Source: Acetobacteraceae bacterium (lineage in GTDB: Bacteria; Pseudomonadota; Alphaproteobacteria; Acetobacterales; Acetobacteraceae). Taken from it: a stretch of 64,000 nucleotides of DNA. The position numbers and the translations under genes are program-made. Of the stretch, positions 54,730 to 62,319 are shown in pieces; the stretch's first letter is position 1, and each line of letters starts with the position of its first letter. A model generated the notes under the pieces. That model was not told where the DNA came from, did no database searches, and saw only the letters and a program-made list of their open reading frames with translations. The stretch spans positions 1-64,000 of the forward strand of contig JASHOF010000012.1 in the NCBI GenBank assembly GCA_030041255.1. Direction: 5' to 3'.

Positions 54730-54778
54730 TGTTCCATTAATGTTCCAGTAATAATATCACAAGTGCAATGAGCATTGC
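54730..54778. promoter_or_regulatory. Tandem repeat plus palindrome upstream of the dehydrogenase
   Basis: TGTTCCATTAA (54730-54740) is directly followed by TGTTCCAGTAA (54741-54751), and 13 bases later GCAATG and CATTGC form a perfect palindrome (54765-54778). The stretch is clearly AT-rich against its surroundings and ends 94 bases before ATG 54872. It looks like a promoter and operator region, but no regulator gene adjoins. Confidence 0.4.
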
Positions 54779-54871
54779 GTGACAAGAACAACTGGTGCCC
54801 AAAGCCACCCAGGGCTGGTCGACTGCCTGCCGCTCCGTCACACTTCGGCAGCGGCTGCGGAGGGGCAATTC

Positions 54872-55765
54872 ATGCGGGTCGGTGTGATCGGACTGGGCAA
54901 TATGGGTATGGGCGCAGCGGTCAGCCTGCGGCGCGCCGGGCACCTGGTTTTCGGCTGCGATCTCAATGCGCAAGCCCGATCCGAGCTGGCCGCTGCCGGG
55001 GCCGAAACCGTTGCTCGGCCTGACCTTCTCCCATCCGATCTCGAGGCCCTTGTGCTCCTCGTCGTGAATGCCTCCCAGGCCGAAGAGGTACTGTTCGGCC
55101 GCGCAGGCGCTGTCCCCTCCCTCTCACCCGGAACAGTCGTTCTCATCTCCGTAACCATGGCCCCGGAAGCGGTCCGGGCCCTCGCTGCCCGACTATCAAG
55201 CTCAGGGTTTCTCGCGCTCGATGCGCCGATCTCCGGCGGGCCCGCCCGGGCTCGCGAAGGCACCCTTTCCGTCATGGCCTCCGGCTCCCCTGCAGCCTTC
55301 GCTGCCGCCGAGCCGGTACTCTCTGCCATCGCCGCCAAGGTTTGGCGGCTTGGCGAGGAGCCAGGCCTCGGCAGCACGGTGAAGATGGTCAACCAGCTTC
55401 TCGCCGGCGTGCACATCGCCGCCGCTGCCGAGGCGCTTGCGCTGGGCATCCGCGCCGGCGCGGATGCCAACACGCTCTTCGAGGTGATTGGCGCCTCCGC
55501 AGGCAGTTCCTGGATGTGGCAGAACCGTGTGCCGCACATCCTCGAGGGCGATGATACGCCCCGGTCCGCTGTCAGCATCTTCGTCAAGGACCTTGGCATC
55601 GTGCTCGATCAGGCCCGCTCGCTTACCTTCCCCCTCCCACTCGCCGCTGCCGCACACCAGCTTTTTCTGGCCGCCGCCGCGTCCGGTCATGGCGACCGTG
55701 ACGACGCTTTTGTCATCCGGGTCTGGCAGACGCTGACCGGGATTCCCCTGCCGGCCAAGGGCTGA
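54872..55765 (+). CDS. NAD-dependent beta-hydroxyacid dehydrogenase (L-threonate dehydrogenase-like)
   Basis: A 297-residue member of the 3-hydroxyisobutyrate/6-phosphogluconate dehydrogenase family. It has the Rossmann start MRVGVIGLGNMGMGAAVSL, the substrate loop FLALDAPISGGPARAREGTL, the catalytic Lys in GSTVKMVNQLLAGVHIAAAA, and the helical C-terminal domain with SSWMWQNRVPHILEGD and VSIFVKDLGIVLDQA. The GSTVKMVNQLLAGVHI segment fits the LtnD (L-threonate/4-hydroxy acid) branch. GGAGGGGC precedes ATG 54872. It is followed 12 bases later by a GFA gene. Confidence 0.88.
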   Translation: MRVGVIGLGNMGMGAAVSLRRAGHLVFGCDLNAQARSELAAAGAETVARPDLLPSDLEALVLLVVNASQAEEVLFGRAGAVPSLSPGTVVLISVTMAPEAVRALAARLSSSGFLALDAPISGGPARAREGTLSVMASGSPAAFAAAEPVLSAIAAKVWRLGEEPGLGSTVKMVNQLLAGVHIAAAAEALALGIRAGADANTLFEVIGASAGSSWMWQNRVPHILEGDDTPRSAVSIFVKDLGIVLDQARSLTFPLPLAAAAHQLFLAAAASGHGDRDDAFVIRVWQTLTGIPLPAKG

Positions 55766-55777
55766 GGAGATAGAAAC

Positions 55778-56170
55778 ATGTTGACCGGCGGCTGCCTCTG
55801 CGGGGCGATCCGATACCAAACCGACGGCGCACCATTTCACGAATCGATCTGCCACTGCTCGCTCTGTCGCCGCTCGAGCGGCGCGCCCTTTGTTGCGTGG
55901 TTCAGTGTTCCGCGCACAAGTGCCACGCTGACTGCTGGCGCTCCCGTCTGGTTCCGCTCTTCGATTTATGGCGAGCGCGGCTTTTGCGCCCAGTGCGGTA
56001 CCTCCCTCTTCTTCCGGTCAGCCGACCTCCCGGACGAGATCGACATCACCACCGCAAGCCTCGACGATCCAGGGCTCCTTCCGCCGCGGGACCAGCTTTA
56101 CACGGCAACTCGCATCCAGTGGATTGAAGACGTGCTCGCCCTTCCCTCTTTCCCGGCCGCACGCACCTGA
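55778..56170 (+). CDS. GFA/CENP-V domain protein
   Basis: A 130-residue zinc protein of the glutathione-dependent formaldehyde-activating (GFA) family. The Cys motifs are complete: GGCLCGAIRY, CHCSLCRRSSGAPF and GFCAQCGTSLFF. Members carry two zincs; a few act on glutathione adducts, most are uncharacterised. It follows the dehydrogenase by 12 bases and is probably co-transcribed. An ISAs1 relic starts 6 bases after its stop. Confidence 0.9.
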   Translation: MLTGGCLCGAIRYQTDGAPFHESICHCSLCRRSSGAPFVAWFSVPRTSATLTAGAPVWFRSSIYGERGFCAQCGTSLFFRSADLPDEIDITTASLDDPGLLPPRDQLYTATRIQWIEDVLALPSFPAART

Positions 56171-56176
56171 AGCGCA

Positions 56177-56452
56177 TCACGTGTCGCGCCCATTGAATGC
56201 GGAATCCGACCGGCTGACATGAGTTCGCGAGATCCGGGCGACGACGCAGACTGGCGCTGCGATCGCCAGCAGCGCCAACAGCTTCGGGGTGGCGACGATC
56301 TGGTTGGATTTGTCTGCCACTTTCACCTGGCCGAGCACCAGGTTCTGGCAGGCTGCGAAAGCGGAGACCATGGGAATCGGCGACTGGCCCATCCGCTTGT
56401 GACCCGATCGGAACTCACCTGCGGGCAAGGATCTGTTGGTGCCAGTGTGCAT
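56177..56452 (-). pseudogene. ISAs1-family transposase relic
   Basis: The minus strand encodes IPMVSAFAACQNLVLGQVKV followed by ADKSNQIVATPKLLALLAI, which matches the ISAs1 transposase pattern HxVSAFAxxxxLVLGQxKVxDKSNEITAIPxLLxLL. After this the frame loses similarity (AAPVCVVARISRT); the expected G-A-I-V-T-I-D-A-M-G is missing, so the catalytic region is gone. About 45 matching codons remain of some 370. The rest of 56453-56610 holds an AT-rich stretch (56488-56500) that may contain the promoter of the next gene. Confidence 0.6.
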
Positions 56453-56610
56453 TGATCCGGATCAAGGCCGGTCGCGGGTTCGGAGGCTAATATATTTATT
56501 TGCTTGCTACCGCCGGCATCGAGCACGGTCACCGTACGGGGCAGGAAACAAGGGTAAAGAGAGTGACGCGTGGGCGTTGGCCGGCGGGCGGCGAAAGGAA
56601 GGTGAGTGCG

Positions 56611-57168
56611 ATGCTGGAGGAGAGCGCCGTTACGGCAGGAGAATTGATGACACGCGATATCGTCGTCGTGCATCCCGACAACTCGCTGATGGAGGCGGTA
56701 AAGCTGATGGCCCGGCGGGGGATCAGCGGTCTTCCGGTGGTCGATGCGGCGGGCGCGATCGTCGGGATGCTCACCGAGGGCGACCTGGTACGCTGGCACG
56801 AAGAGCATAGCGAGAAGCAGGCGCGGTGGCTGGACATGCTGGCGGAGGGCGGAAACCTTGCGCCGGCCTTCCTCGAGAGCATCCGTGACGAACATCACAA
56901 GGTCAAGTCGGCGATGTCATCAGCTGTGATAACCGCCAGCGAGGATACGCCGGCGCGCGAGATCGCGAGCCTGATGATGAGTAAAGGAATCAAGCGCGTC
57001 CCTGTGCTGCGGGACGGGAGGCTGGTCGGGATCGTCGCGCGGTCCGACCTTGTGCGAGCGCTTGCCGAGAGGCTGGGCGAAAGGCCGCATGCACCAGCGG
57101 CGGAGGCACCGGCGCGGAGCATCGATGAGGCTCTCAAACGGCGACGCGGGGAGACCGTGCCCCGCTGA
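56611..57168 (+). CDS. CBS-domain pair protein
   Basis: A 185-residue protein made of two CBS domains: residues about 8-65 (AGELMTRDIVVVHPDNSLME, then GISGLPVVDAAGAIVGMLTE) and about 95-150 (AMSSAVITASEDTPAREIAS, then KGIKRVPVLRDGRLVGIVAR). Such pairs bind adenine nucleotides and act as energy sensors, often stress-linked. No enzymatic domain is attached. AAGGAAGG lies 8 bases before ATG 56611. It is separated from ackA, its convergent neighbour, by repeat copy C. Confidence 0.9.
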   Translation: MLEESAVTAGELMTRDIVVVHPDNSLMEAVKLMARRGISGLPVVDAAGAIVGMLTEGDLVRWHEEHSEKQARWLDMLAEGGNLAPAFLESIRDEHHKVKSAMSSAVITASEDTPAREIASLMMSKGIKRVPVLRDGRLVGIVARSDLVRALAERLGERPHAPAAEAPARSIDEALKRRRGETVPR

Positions 57169-57183
57169 CGCGCCTGACGCCGT

Positions 57184-57280
57184 CAGCAAACGAAAAGGGG
57201 ATGAGAGGCCACTGAAAATAAAAAGTAGTGTACCGACCGCTACGGCGTATCAACGGATACCGGGCGTGAGAGTCGGCACC
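57184..57280 (-). repeat. Dispersed structured repeat, copy C (reverse orientation)
   Basis: Read on the minus strand this contains the first hairpin (GTGCCGACTCTCACGCC ... GGTCGGTACAC), the linker with TATTTTCAGTGGCCTCTCAT, and the first arm GTTTGCTG of the second hairpin, matching copies A and B. The rest of the second hairpin and the shared tail are lost or replaced. The inner part GTATC-CGTT-GATAC is a perfect small stem here. It lies between the convergent CBS and ackA genes. Confidence 0.7.
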
Positions 57281-57356
57281 TGTGCGAGGGCGAGCGCGGT
57301 CGCGCGCGGCGTTCTGAGCCGAGTGCGGACAAGTGTGGCGCGGGAGTTGCCGTCGG

Positions 57357-58598
57357 TCATTCCGGCGGCGTGGGTGCGGCAGCCAGCACCGCGGCAGTAT
57401 GGCGGGCGATCATCTGCTCTTCGTCCGTCGGAACGACCCATGCCGAAGCGGCAGCACCATCGGCGCTGATCCGGGCGCTGCCGGCTAAATTGCGCGCATC
57501 GTCGAGCACGAGGCCGAGCCAACGGCAGCCGGCCAGCACCTCGGCGCGGGTCGCCGCATCGTTCTCGCCGATGCCGGCCGTAAAGACGAGGGCGTCGAGC
57601 CCGCCGAGGGCAGCGGCGAGGGAGCCGGTTTCGCGCACGATCCGATAGACGAAGAGTGCGATCGCCTCCGCCGCCGCGGGATCCCGCGATGCGCGCAAGG
57701 TGCGCATGTCGGAAGAGATGCCCGAGACACCGAGGAGGCCGGACTGGCGGTAGATCAGATCCTCAAGCTCGCGCACGCCCATCTTGTATTCATCCATGAG
57801 ATAGAGGAGGGCGCCGGGATCGACCGATCCGCAGCGGGTGCCCATCATCAGGCCGTCCGCAGCCGTGAAGCCCATCGTGCTGGCGATGCTTCGCCCGCCC
57901 TGCAGGGCGCAGAGGCTGGCGCCGTTGCCGAGATGCGCGACGACGACCCGGGCGGTGGCGATCTCGGGGGCGACCGCCGGCAGGCGGGAGGCGATGTACT
58001 CGTAGGAAAGACCATGGAAGCCGTAGCGGCGGATGCCGGCCTCGGTGAGCCTGCGCGGCAGGGGAAAGAGCTGAGCAAGATGCGGCTGGCCGCGATGGAA
58101 TGCGGTGTCGAAACAAGCGACCTGGGGGATTTGCGGAGCGGCCTCGGCAATCGTGCGAATCGGGGCGAGGTTATGCGGCTGATGAAGGGGGGCGAGCGGT
58201 ACGAGTTCCTCGAGCGAGGCCAGCACGCCGGCATCGATCCTGACCGGTGCGGCGTACTCAGTGCCACCATGCACGACGCGGTGCCCGACGCCGAGCACTG
58301 GTTTCTCTCGAATCAACTCCCGTATGGTCGAGAAGATTTGCCGGGTCGCCGCGTTCTGATCGAGGCTCCCGGCGGGCCAGTTTCGTTCGGCAAGGATTTC
58401 GCCGCGCGGGTCTGCGACCCGGAGATGGGCGGCCAGCCCGATCTTCTCGATCTCGCCCCGGAAAAGAGCGGGATCGAATTGGCGGATGTCGTAGGTGGCG
58501 AACTTGATGCTGGAGGATCCGGCATTGAGCACCACGATGCAGGCCGGCGATCCGGCAGCATCAAACCCACGGTCTTGTGGGCGAACAGCTTCAGGCAA
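57357..58598 (-). CDS. ackA: Acetate/propionate kinase
   Basis: AckA makes ATP from acetyl phosphate, or the reverse. The roughly 400-residue product has VVLNAGSSSIKFATYD, GHRVVHGGTEYAAPV, CFDTAFH, RRYGFHGLSYEYIASRL, VVAHLGNGASLCAL and MMGTRCGSVDPGALLY. The start is unclear: no ATG is in place. A TTG at 58598 overlaps the fabI end by 8 bases and has GGAG 9 bases upstream, while GTGs at 58535 and 58532 would leave almost no residues before VLNAGSSS. I use the TTG (413 residues). It is the last gene of the operon. Confidence 0.94.
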   Translation of the reverse strand: MPEAVRPQDRGFDAAGSPACIVVLNAGSSSIKFATYDIRQFDPALFRGEIEKIGLAAHLRVADPRGEILAERNWPAGSLDQNAATRQIFSTIRELIREKPVLGVGHRVVHGGTEYAAPVRIDAGVLASLEELVPLAPLHQPHNLAPIRTIAEAAPQIPQVACFDTAFHRGQPHLAQLFPLPRRLTEAGIRRYGFHGLSYEYIASRLPAVAPEIATARVVVAHLGNGASLCALQGGRSIASTMGFTAADGLMMGTRCGSVDPGALLYLMDEYKMGVRELEDLIYRQSGLLGVSGISSDMRTLRASRDPAAAEAIALFVYRIVRETGSLAAALGGLDALVFTAGIGENDAATRAEVLAGCRWLGLVLDDARNLAGSARISADGAAASAWVVPTDEEQMIARHTAAVLAAAPTPPE

Positions 58599-59370
58599 CG
58601 ATATTGGCTCCGCCGTCCACGTAGACGGTGCCGCCGGTGATGCGACGCGCGAAGGGGGTGGCGAGGTAGGTGCAGGTAAATCCCACATCCATGATGTCCA
58701 CCATCTCGCCGAGTGGCGCCTTGTGCGCCGCTTCGTTGAGCAGCAGCTCGAAGTGCTTCAGACCCGAGGCCGCACGGGTCTTCAGCGGGCCGGGCGAGAT
58801 CGCGTGCACGCGGATTCCGGCCGTGCCGAGTTCGTAGGCGAGATAGCGGCAGGCTGCTTCCAGCGCCGCCTTGACCGGCCCCATGACATTGTAATTGGGG
58901 ACCACACGGTTGGCGCCGTAATAGCTCATGGCGAACATGCTTCCGCCCTCGGTCATCAGCGGAGCGGCGAGTCGGGCCATGCGGATGAAGGAATGGCAGG
59001 AGACGTCCATTGCTTTTGCAAATCCTTCGGCCGAACAAGAGAGCAGCCCGCCCTGCAAATCCTCTTTCGGTGCGAAGGCGATGGAATGGACGAGGATGTC
59101 GAGCTTTCCCCAGCGCCGGGTGATGATCTCGAACAGGGACTCGAGCTGGCCGGGAACGGTGACATCGAGCGGCGCCGTGATGCCTGCCTCGAGCTCCTGT
59201 GCGAGCGGTTCCACGTACTGCCGCGCTTTGTCGTTGAGCCAGGTGATCGCAAGGTCGGCGCCGACGGTACGAAACGCCTTGGCACAGCCGAAGGCAATCG
59301 AGTGCTCGTTGGCGATTCCGACGACGAGCGCCTTCTGTCCCGTCAGGACAGGCCGGATCGTTTCGCTCAT
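58591..59370 (-). CDS. fabI: Enoyl-[acyl-carrier-protein] reductase, FabI type
   Basis: FabI catalyses the last step of each fatty-acid elongation round. The 259-residue SDR protein has the FabI-specific nucleotide site ALVVGIANEHSIAFGCAKAF, LDILVHSIAFAPKEDLQG, the catalytic pair in MSYYGANRVVPNYNVMGPVKAALEA (Tyr and Lys with FabI spacing: Y-x6-K), and VYVDGGANIVA at the end. ATG 59370 gives MSETIRPVLTGQKALVV. In this setting it may serve acyl-CoA or PHB-linked metabolism and may be a second copy; other copies cannot be seen here. Confidence 0.94.
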   Translation of the reverse strand: MSETIRPVLTGQKALVVGIANEHSIAFGCAKAFRTVGADLAITWLNDKARQYVEPLAQELEAGITAPLDVTVPGQLESLFEIITRRWGKLDILVHSIAFAPKEDLQGGLLSCSAEGFAKAMDVSCHSFIRMARLAAPLMTEGGSMFAMSYYGANRVVPNYNVMGPVKAALEAACRYLAYELGTAGIRVHAISPGPLKTRAASGLKHFELLLNEAAHKAPLGEMVDIMDVGFTCTYLATPFARRITGGTVYVDGGANIVA

Positions 59371-59380
59371 GGTCGCTCCT

Positions 59381-60346
59381 TCAACGGATGGCGGCGGATG
59401 CGTCACCCCGGCGCGCGGCGGCGAGCAGGACGGCAACGGCGCAGGATGCGAGCCGGGTGAGCATCGAGTCCGCGCGGCTCGTCAGTATGATCGGCACGCG
59501 CGCCCCGAGCACGATGCCGGCGGCGTCTGCGCCGGCCAGGAAAGAGAGACTCTTCACCAGCATGTTGCCGGCTTCGAGATCGGGAACCACCAGCACATTG
59601 GCGCGGCCGGCGACCGGCGAGACGATATGCTTGATCGCCGCCGCCTCCGGCTGGATGGCATTGTCGAGTGCGAGCGGACCGTCCAGCAAAGCGCCGGTGA
59701 TCTGCCCGCGGTCTGCCATCTTGCAGAGGGCGGCTGCTTCGATCGTCGAAGGCACTTTTGGATTGACGGTCTCCATTGCGCTCAGGATTGCCACCCTCGG
59801 ATCACCCATGCCCATCGCATGGGCGAGATCGATGGCGTTCTGCACGATGTCGACCTTTTCCTCGAGGGTTGGCACGATATTGACGGCGGCATCGGTAATG
59901 ATCAGTGCGTCCGGATGACCGGGGACGTCCATGATGAAGCAATGGCTGATGCGCCGTGCCGTGCGGATGCCGCTGTCATGGGCGACGACGGCGCCCATCA
60001 GCTCGTCCGTGTGCAGGCTCCCCTTCATCAGGGCTTCGGCCCGACCGGACCTGACCAGGGCGACCGCCTTTGCGGCCGAATCGTGGCTGTGCGCGGCATC
60101 GACGAGCTCCATGGCGCTGATGTCGAGTTTCGCGCGCAGGGCGAGGTCATGCAGGCGAGCGGCCGGGCCGACCAGGACAGGAACGATCAGCCCGAGGCGT
60201 TCTGCTTCCACCACGCTTTCAAGAGATACTTCGTCGCAGGGATGAGCGATCGCCGTCGTCATACGGGGCAGACCCTGCGCGATTTTGACGAGGCGTTCGT
60301 ATTTATCGTGCCTGCGGCCGGGATCCGCTGTTGCGACGTCAGGCAT
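59381..60346 (-). CDS. Phosphate acetyl/butyryltransferase (Pta/Ptb domain)
   Basis: A 321-residue phosphotransacylase converting acyl-CoA to acyl phosphate. Landmarks are VEAERLGLIVPVLVGP, ALMKGSLHTDELMGAVV, FIMDVPGHPDALIITDAAVN, ALLDGPLALDNAI and VLVVPDLEAGNMLVKSLSFL. Relatives in such operons often carry an N-terminal MaoC enoyl-CoA hydratase domain; here it is absent, so it is the Ptb-like short form. The ATG at 60346 overlaps the end of the truncated DUF3141 gene by 8 bases. With ackA it makes a pathway from acyl-CoA to carboxylate plus ATP. Confidence 0.92.
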   Translation of the reverse strand: MPDVATADPGRRHDKYERLVKIAQGLPRMTTAIAHPCDEVSLESVVEAERLGLIVPVLVGPAARLHDLALRAKLDISAMELVDAAHSHDSAAKAVALVRSGRAEALMKGSLHTDELMGAVVAHDSGIRTARRISHCFIMDVPGHPDALIITDAAVNIVPTLEEKVDIVQNAIDLAHAMGMGDPRVAILSAMETVNPKVPSTIEAAALCKMADRGQITGALLDGPLALDNAIQPEAAAIKHIVSPVAGRANVLVVPDLEAGNMLVKSLSFLAGADAAGIVLGARVPIILTSRADSMLTRLASCAVAVLLAAARRGDASAAIR

Positions 60347-60839
60347 TGACCGCCTCGCCTGCCGCCGGCTTGCCCTCGACGTCCGGATGGCGCGCCGCGA
60401 CCTCTGCAACGAACATCGCCTCGGCCCGGCAGGCAGCCTCGACCGTCTGGCCCGGGATGGGCGCCGGAAGGAAGCCAACGAAACAGCAGGGATGGCCGGC
60501 GGCAAGGGCTTCGCCGATCTCGCTTTCCTGCTTCATTCCGCCGATGCCCGGGCCATGGCCGGCACGCGGATCGACGACGATGAAGGGCCGCTTCCAGGGA
60601 TCCGGTTCTCTGCCGCCAGGCGGAACGATACGGACCGGCCCATCGTTCACCGGCCGCTCGAGCTGGCGGCCGTCCTTGACCAGTGCGGCCTTGAACTCAA
60701 TGACGAACGGCACTGCGAGCGCATTGTGCTCGAAGCAGATATTGCCACGCTCCCGCAACACGTCGAGCAAGAGCACCGTGCGTCGGCAGGCGTCCTGCCA
60801 GTCATCAACGAACGGGTCGAAGCGGTCGTCGAGAGACAT
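60339..60839 (-). pseudogene. Truncated DUF3141 (PHA-synthase-like alpha/beta hydrolase) N-terminal part
   Basis: The 166-residue frame starts MSLDDRFDPFVDDWQDACRR, then LLLDVLRERGNICFEH, PFVIEFKAALVKDGRQLERP, FIVVDPRAGHGPGIGGMKQE and FVGFLPAPIPGQTVEAACRA, the N-terminal domain of DUF3141 proteins (usually about 700-800 residues). After RHPDVEGKP, where the family continues into the nucleophile elbow, it runs AAGEAVNA and stops. So the catalytic Ser region and all that follows are missing. The stop overlaps the phosphotransacylase start, as if an internal deletion fused the gene's beginning to its operon neighbour. It may still be translated. Confidence 0.75.
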
Positions 60840-60929
60840 ACGTGAATCCTCTGGCAGGAATCCCCTGGCTCGCTGGCCTGCTGGAGCCGCGTCGGCGCTT
60901 GCAGAAGGTACGAGTGCATTTCTCAGACG

Positions 60930-60958
60930 ACTATATTTTGCACTGCAACAGGAAGCAA
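60930..60958 (-). promoter_or_regulatory. Promoter with an embedded palindrome, for the DUF3141'-pta-fabI-ackA operon
   Basis: On the minus strand TTGCTT (60953-60958) and TATAGT (60930-60935) are separated by exactly 17 bases. Inside the spacer lies TTGCAGTGCAA (60938-60948), a perfect palindrome around its centre. A protein bound there would block RNA polymerase. Sites of the form TTGCA-N-TGCAA are, from memory, like those of the PHB regulator PhaR, which fits a PHA-related first gene. Confidence 0.55.
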
Positions 60959-61106
60959 GCACGCGGCACCGATCCGGGCTGATGCTGGGATCCCCTGCCG
61001 ATCGTGACGATTATGTTTCAATATGGTCGATTGCCGGGCGGCAATTCCTCAGCGGCCCCGAGGGCAGCGCCCTTGGTCCCTCGCGATGGGATGCCCGCGG
61101 GTGCGA

Positions 61107-62231
61107 TCAGTGCCACCAGCGTCCGTCGAGGACGGCACCACGGCAGATGAAACGACGCGTGCCGTGCACTTGCTCGCCCAGCACGTCGGTGAAAGTGAAG
61201 TTTCCCTCTTCGATCGCGAGCAGCGTTGCATCGCCGAGCAGGCCGGGCTCGAGAGTACCGCGATCGGTGAGGCGGACGGCACGGGCGGCGTTGATCGATG
61301 AAGTGCGGATGATCTCGACAAGAGGCATGCCGAGATGCAGGAATTTGGACATCGTATCGAGAAGATTGAAGGCCGGCCCGTCGATCGAGAGCACGTGCAC
61401 GTCGGAGGAGAGGACGTCGGGCAAGAAGCCTTCTTTCAGCATCGCCATTGCCGTTGCGAATCCGAACGAGCCCTTGCCATGGCCGATATCGAAGATGACG
61501 CCGCGGCGGCGCGCCGCCAGCACGTCCGCCTGCACGGAGGCGTCGGGGGCGAGGGAGGCGTTCGGCCAGGGGCGGAAACAGTGCGTCAGGATATCGCCGG
61601 GGCGAAGGCGCTGCATGACCTCCGGACGCGAGGGCGGCGGATAGTCGAGATGGGTCATCAGCGGGAGGCCGAGTGTTCCAGCCACCTCGAGGGCGATGTC
61701 CATCGGTGCGATTCCGGAATTACCTGAACCGACACGGCCGAGGCGAACCTTGATGCCGACGACGATATCCGCGTGCTCGCGCGCGGCATCGCGGCAGGCT
61801 TCGGGATCGAGCAGGCGGAGATCGGCCGATTCGGGGACCATGAAATAGCGGCTGAAAGCGAAGATCCCGGGGAAGGAGATGTGCAGGAAAGGCAGGATGC
61901 GGACCTCGGCGCGCTCGATCACGTGGCGGCGGAAACCCGCGATGTTGCCGGCACCGGCAGAGCCGGCATCGATCAGAGTGGTGATGCCGCAGGGTTTCGC
62001 GTAGGCGTCCGGATCGACGCCGAGAGCGGAGCCGCCCCAATAGACGTGGGTGTGGAGATCGATCAGGCCGGGCACCACGAGGAGGCCGGCTGCGTCGCGG
62101 CGCTCGGCGGCCGCGCCGAGATCGTGACCGAGGGCGGACACCTTGCCGTCCGAGAAGGCGATGTCGACGATGGCGTCGACGTTCTGCCCGGGGTCGATCA
62201 CCCGTCCGCCCTGCAACACGAGATCATGCAT
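61107..62231 (-). CDS. Amidohydrolase/deacetylase family metallohydrolase (COG3964 type)
   Basis: A 374-residue TIM-barrel hydrolase. The start LVLQGGRVIDPGQNVDAIVD and the metal site VPGLIDLHTHVYWGGSALGV are followed by the carboxylated-Lys region VVGIKVRLGRVGSGN, the His sites LPLMTHLDYPP and GDILTHCFRPW, and the Asp in VLSSDVHVLSIDGPAF. This matches the Atu3266/EF0837 group, whose tested members deacetylate N-acyl or O-acyl compounds; the natural substrate is largely unknown. ATG 62231 is divergent from the aminotransferase with an 88-base gap. The 61-64 kb genes probably act together. Confidence 0.88.
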   Translation of the reverse strand: MHDLVLQGGRVIDPGQNVDAIVDIAFSDGKVSALGHDLGAAAERRDAAGLLVVPGLIDLHTHVYWGGSALGVDPDAYAKPCGITTLIDAGSAGAGNIAGFRRHVIERAEVRILPFLHISFPGIFAFSRYFMVPESADLRLLDPEACRDAAREHADIVVGIKVRLGRVGSGNSGIAPMDIALEVAGTLGLPLMTHLDYPPPSRPEVMQRLRPGDILTHCFRPWPNASLAPDASVQADVLAARRRGVIFDIGHGKGSFGFATAMAMLKEGFLPDVLSSDVHVLSIDGPAFNLLDTMSKFLHLGMPLVEIIRTSSINAARAVRLTDRGTLEPGLLGDATLLAIEEGNFTFTDVLGEQVHGTRRFICRGAVLDGRWWH

Positions 62232-62319
62232 AAGCCGGCCCTCCTCAGGCGCCTGCGAGTGGCGCATAGTGACAATCACCCGATTTCCCGCCGATGGCGT
62301 CAAGGCCAGGATTGCAAAG

